This document shows positions 62,913 through 64,000 of a stretch of 64,000 nucleotides of DNA, in pieces. Within the stretch, counting starts at the first letter, position 1; each line of letters starts with the position of its first letter. A program made the position numbers and the translations under genes. The notes beneath the pieces were generated by a model. It saw only the letters and a list, made by a program, of their open reading frames with translations, was not told where the DNA came from and did no database searches. This DNA is from Paracoccaceae bacterium (lineage in GTDB: Bacteria > Pseudomonadota > Alphaproteobacteria > Rhodobacterales > Rhodobacteraceae): assembly GCA_030750975.1 (NCBI GenBank), contig JASMHC010000009.1, positions 186,001 through 250,000 on the forward strand, in the 5' to 3' direction.

Positions 62913-63491
62913 CTAGGTGCAGCGATCCAACTGGCGGTCATACATCGCCGCGCGATTGCCAACGTCACGTGCGACACGCAGCAACCAGGCTTTGGATCTG
63001 TATGTTCCGCGCAAATATCCGCCCTGACCTTCGTGATAGGCGAGATATTGTTGTTCGGCGTTGCCTAGTGATACGCCGGCCCGCCGCTTGGTTTCGCTCA
63101 TGTACCAACCGATAAAGTCAGCCGCGTCGTAGATATTATTCCGGCGCCCGGCCCAGTTGCCTGTGCTGTCGCGGTATTCATCCCACGTGCCGTCAAGCGC
63201 TTGTGCGTAACCATAGGCCGAACTGATCCTGCCCTTGGGGAAAACACCCAAAAAGTATTCTTGTCGGGTCTTCGCGTTTCCGACGAATTTGCTTTCCTGA
63301 TAGATCGTCGCCATTTGCACCGATACCGGCACACCCCAGCGACGCTCGGACATTTCCATGGCCCGCAAATAATGGGGGCGGTCTTCGACAATGCTGCACG
63401 CATTATCCAGATTGCGCGGCGCTTCATACCTTGCTGCACTACACGAGCCCAGCAGGATCAGGAACAAAGCGGCGCGAAAGAAACTGCTCAT
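62913..63491 (-). CDS. Lytic transglycosylase (SLT-type) lipoprotein
   Basis: The 192-residue protein starts with a lipoprotein signal (MSSFFRAALFLILLGSC, Cys at about 17) and should sit in the outer membrane or periplasm. The SLT-like domain holds the catalytic Glu in MATIYQESKFVG, SAYGYAQALDGTWDEYRDSTGNW and the later NAEQQYLAYHEGQGGYLRGTYRSKAWLL. It would cleave peptidoglycan glycan strands. ATG at 63491 has AGAGG close upstream. The longer open frame into the upstream gap is not coding. Confidence 0.9.
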   Translation of the reverse strand: MSSFFRAALFLILLGSCSAARYEAPRNLDNACSIVEDRPHYLRAMEMSERRWGVPVSVQMATIYQESKFVGNAKTRQEYFLGVFPKGRISSAYGYAQALDGTWDEYRDSTGNWAGRRNNIYDAADFIGWYMSETKRRAGVSLGNAEQQYLAYHEGQGGYLRGTYRSKAWLLRVARDVGNRAAMYDRQLDRCT

Positions 63492-63564
63492 CTGCCTCTC
63501 GCTTATGTTTTTTATTTTGCCCCAGTGTAGCGATTCGCACCCGAAAGGGGAAATCACAAATGTC

Positions 63565-64000
63565 TCACGGTAACAGGAAGACCAAAAGCAGCGGCAAATA
63601 CCCAACCGACAATAGCGTGGACGCCACAACCAAACCTGCCACGGTTTCGGCCTCGGCCCCGTATTTTTGCGCCACAAGGTACGAGGTTACGGCAATCGGC
63701 GTTGCAACCTGAACCACCAGAACGGCATAGGCGATTTGGTCCAACACAAAAAACTGAGCGACACCTGTGGCGACGGCCACGCTGACCACCAGTTTAACCG
63801 CGGAAATGATCGTTGCCTTTGCCATATGTTCTGGCGAAAGCCGCGCGACCGCTACGCCCAATGTGATCAGCATCAGCGGAATGGCCATCTGCCCGGCAAG
63901 CTGGATCGAGTTGGTCAGAAACTCTGGCGTCTCCCAGCCCTGCCACAGGAACAACGCGCCCAGCAAGGTTGCGGCCACAATCGGCTCTTTCACCACTTTC
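63565..64000 (-). CDS. AEC-family (auxin efflux carrier-type) transporter, C-terminal part
   Basis: This is the end of an inner-membrane permease whose N-terminus lies beyond the window. The roughly 145 visible residues form four to five hydrophobic helices: EPIVAATLLGALFLWQGW, then LAGQMAIPLMLITLGVAVARL, AVKLVVSVAVATGVAQFFVL, AYAVLVVQVATPIAVTSYLVAQKYG and AGLVVASTLLSVGYLPLLLVFLL. The conserved ALxxLGxxL- and ATPxA-type patterns fit the AEC family, which exports or imports organic acids such as malate. The substrate is unknown. Confidence 0.88.
   Translation of the reverse strand, partial: KVVKEPIVAATLLGALFLWQGWETPEFLTNSIQLAGQMAIPLMLITLGVAVARLSPEHMAKATIISAVKLVVSVAVATGVAQFFVLDQIAYAVLVVQVATPIAVTSYLVAQKYGAEAETVAGLVVASTLLSVGYLPLLLVFLLP

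Overview
The window looks like chromosomal DNA of a motile marine alphaproteobacterium of the Rhodobacteraceae (Roseobacter group). The evidence is gene content and order: the ilvE-petP-petR block, an FlbT/FlaF-type flagellar cluster, ubiB-ubiE-mutM-echA beside rpsT-dnaA-dnaN, a DUF1285 gene and GC-rich codon use. No prophage, insertion sequence, CRISPR array or rRNA operon was seen. One tRNA gene (Leu, CAG) is present. Start codons were chosen from Shine-Dalgarno spacing and family N-termini, so several differ from the longest open frame.

Layout. 1-2 kb: partial queG, a glutathione transferase, mtgA. 2-8.3 kb: glutamate synthase in the order gltD-gltB. 8.5-10.5 kb: uppP, an NDUFA9-like protein, tRNA-Leu. 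10.5-21.1 kb: one directional assimilatory nitrate locus, nasT - attenuator-like leader - nrtA - nrtB - fused double ATPase - nirB - nirD - nasA, most joined by ATGA overlaps. 21.3-24.9 kb: an enolase paralogue with altered active-site residues, coupled to an aminoglycoside-phosphotransferase-fold kinase, with a divergent LacI repressor gene and a perfect palindromic operator on the kinase promoter. This is the best candidate for an undescribed pathway. 24.9-27.1 kb: ilvE, petP, petR. 27.1-32.8 kb: flagellar flgI, flgL, flgK, flgE, motB. 33-34.9 kb: NAD salvage genes pncA and pncB.

35-43.4 kb: a complete protocatechuate 4,5-cleavage (meta) pathway. A minus-strand arm holds a tandem-HTH LysR regulator, ligA, ligB and ligC. 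A plus-strand arm holds galB, ligK/galC, galD, ligI and a second ligA-ligB pair. Together they convert protocatechuate, via the 2-pyrone-4,6-dicarboxylate route, to pyruvate plus oxaloacetate. This catabolic block and the pnc genes lie inside the flagellar region, which resumes at 43.4-48.6 kb (DUF1217 protein, flbT, flaF, flagellin, FlgN-like, FlgJ-like, fliK, flgD). 48.6-57.5 kb is replication-origin-type neighbourhood: ubiB, ubiE, mutM, enoyl-CoA hydratase, an MFS transporter, rpsT, dnaA, dnaN. 57.6-64 kb: a DUF1285 gene, glycolate oxidase glcDEF, a small heat-shock protein, a lytic-transglycosylase lipoprotein and a partial AEC-type transporter.

Non-coding structure is rich. It includes the NasT-type terminator leader, several gene-specific palindromes, three copies of a hairpin plus GGATATTT...GACAAAAGA element placed just 5' of genes, one REP-like palindrome in the protocatechuate locus, and multiple terminators.
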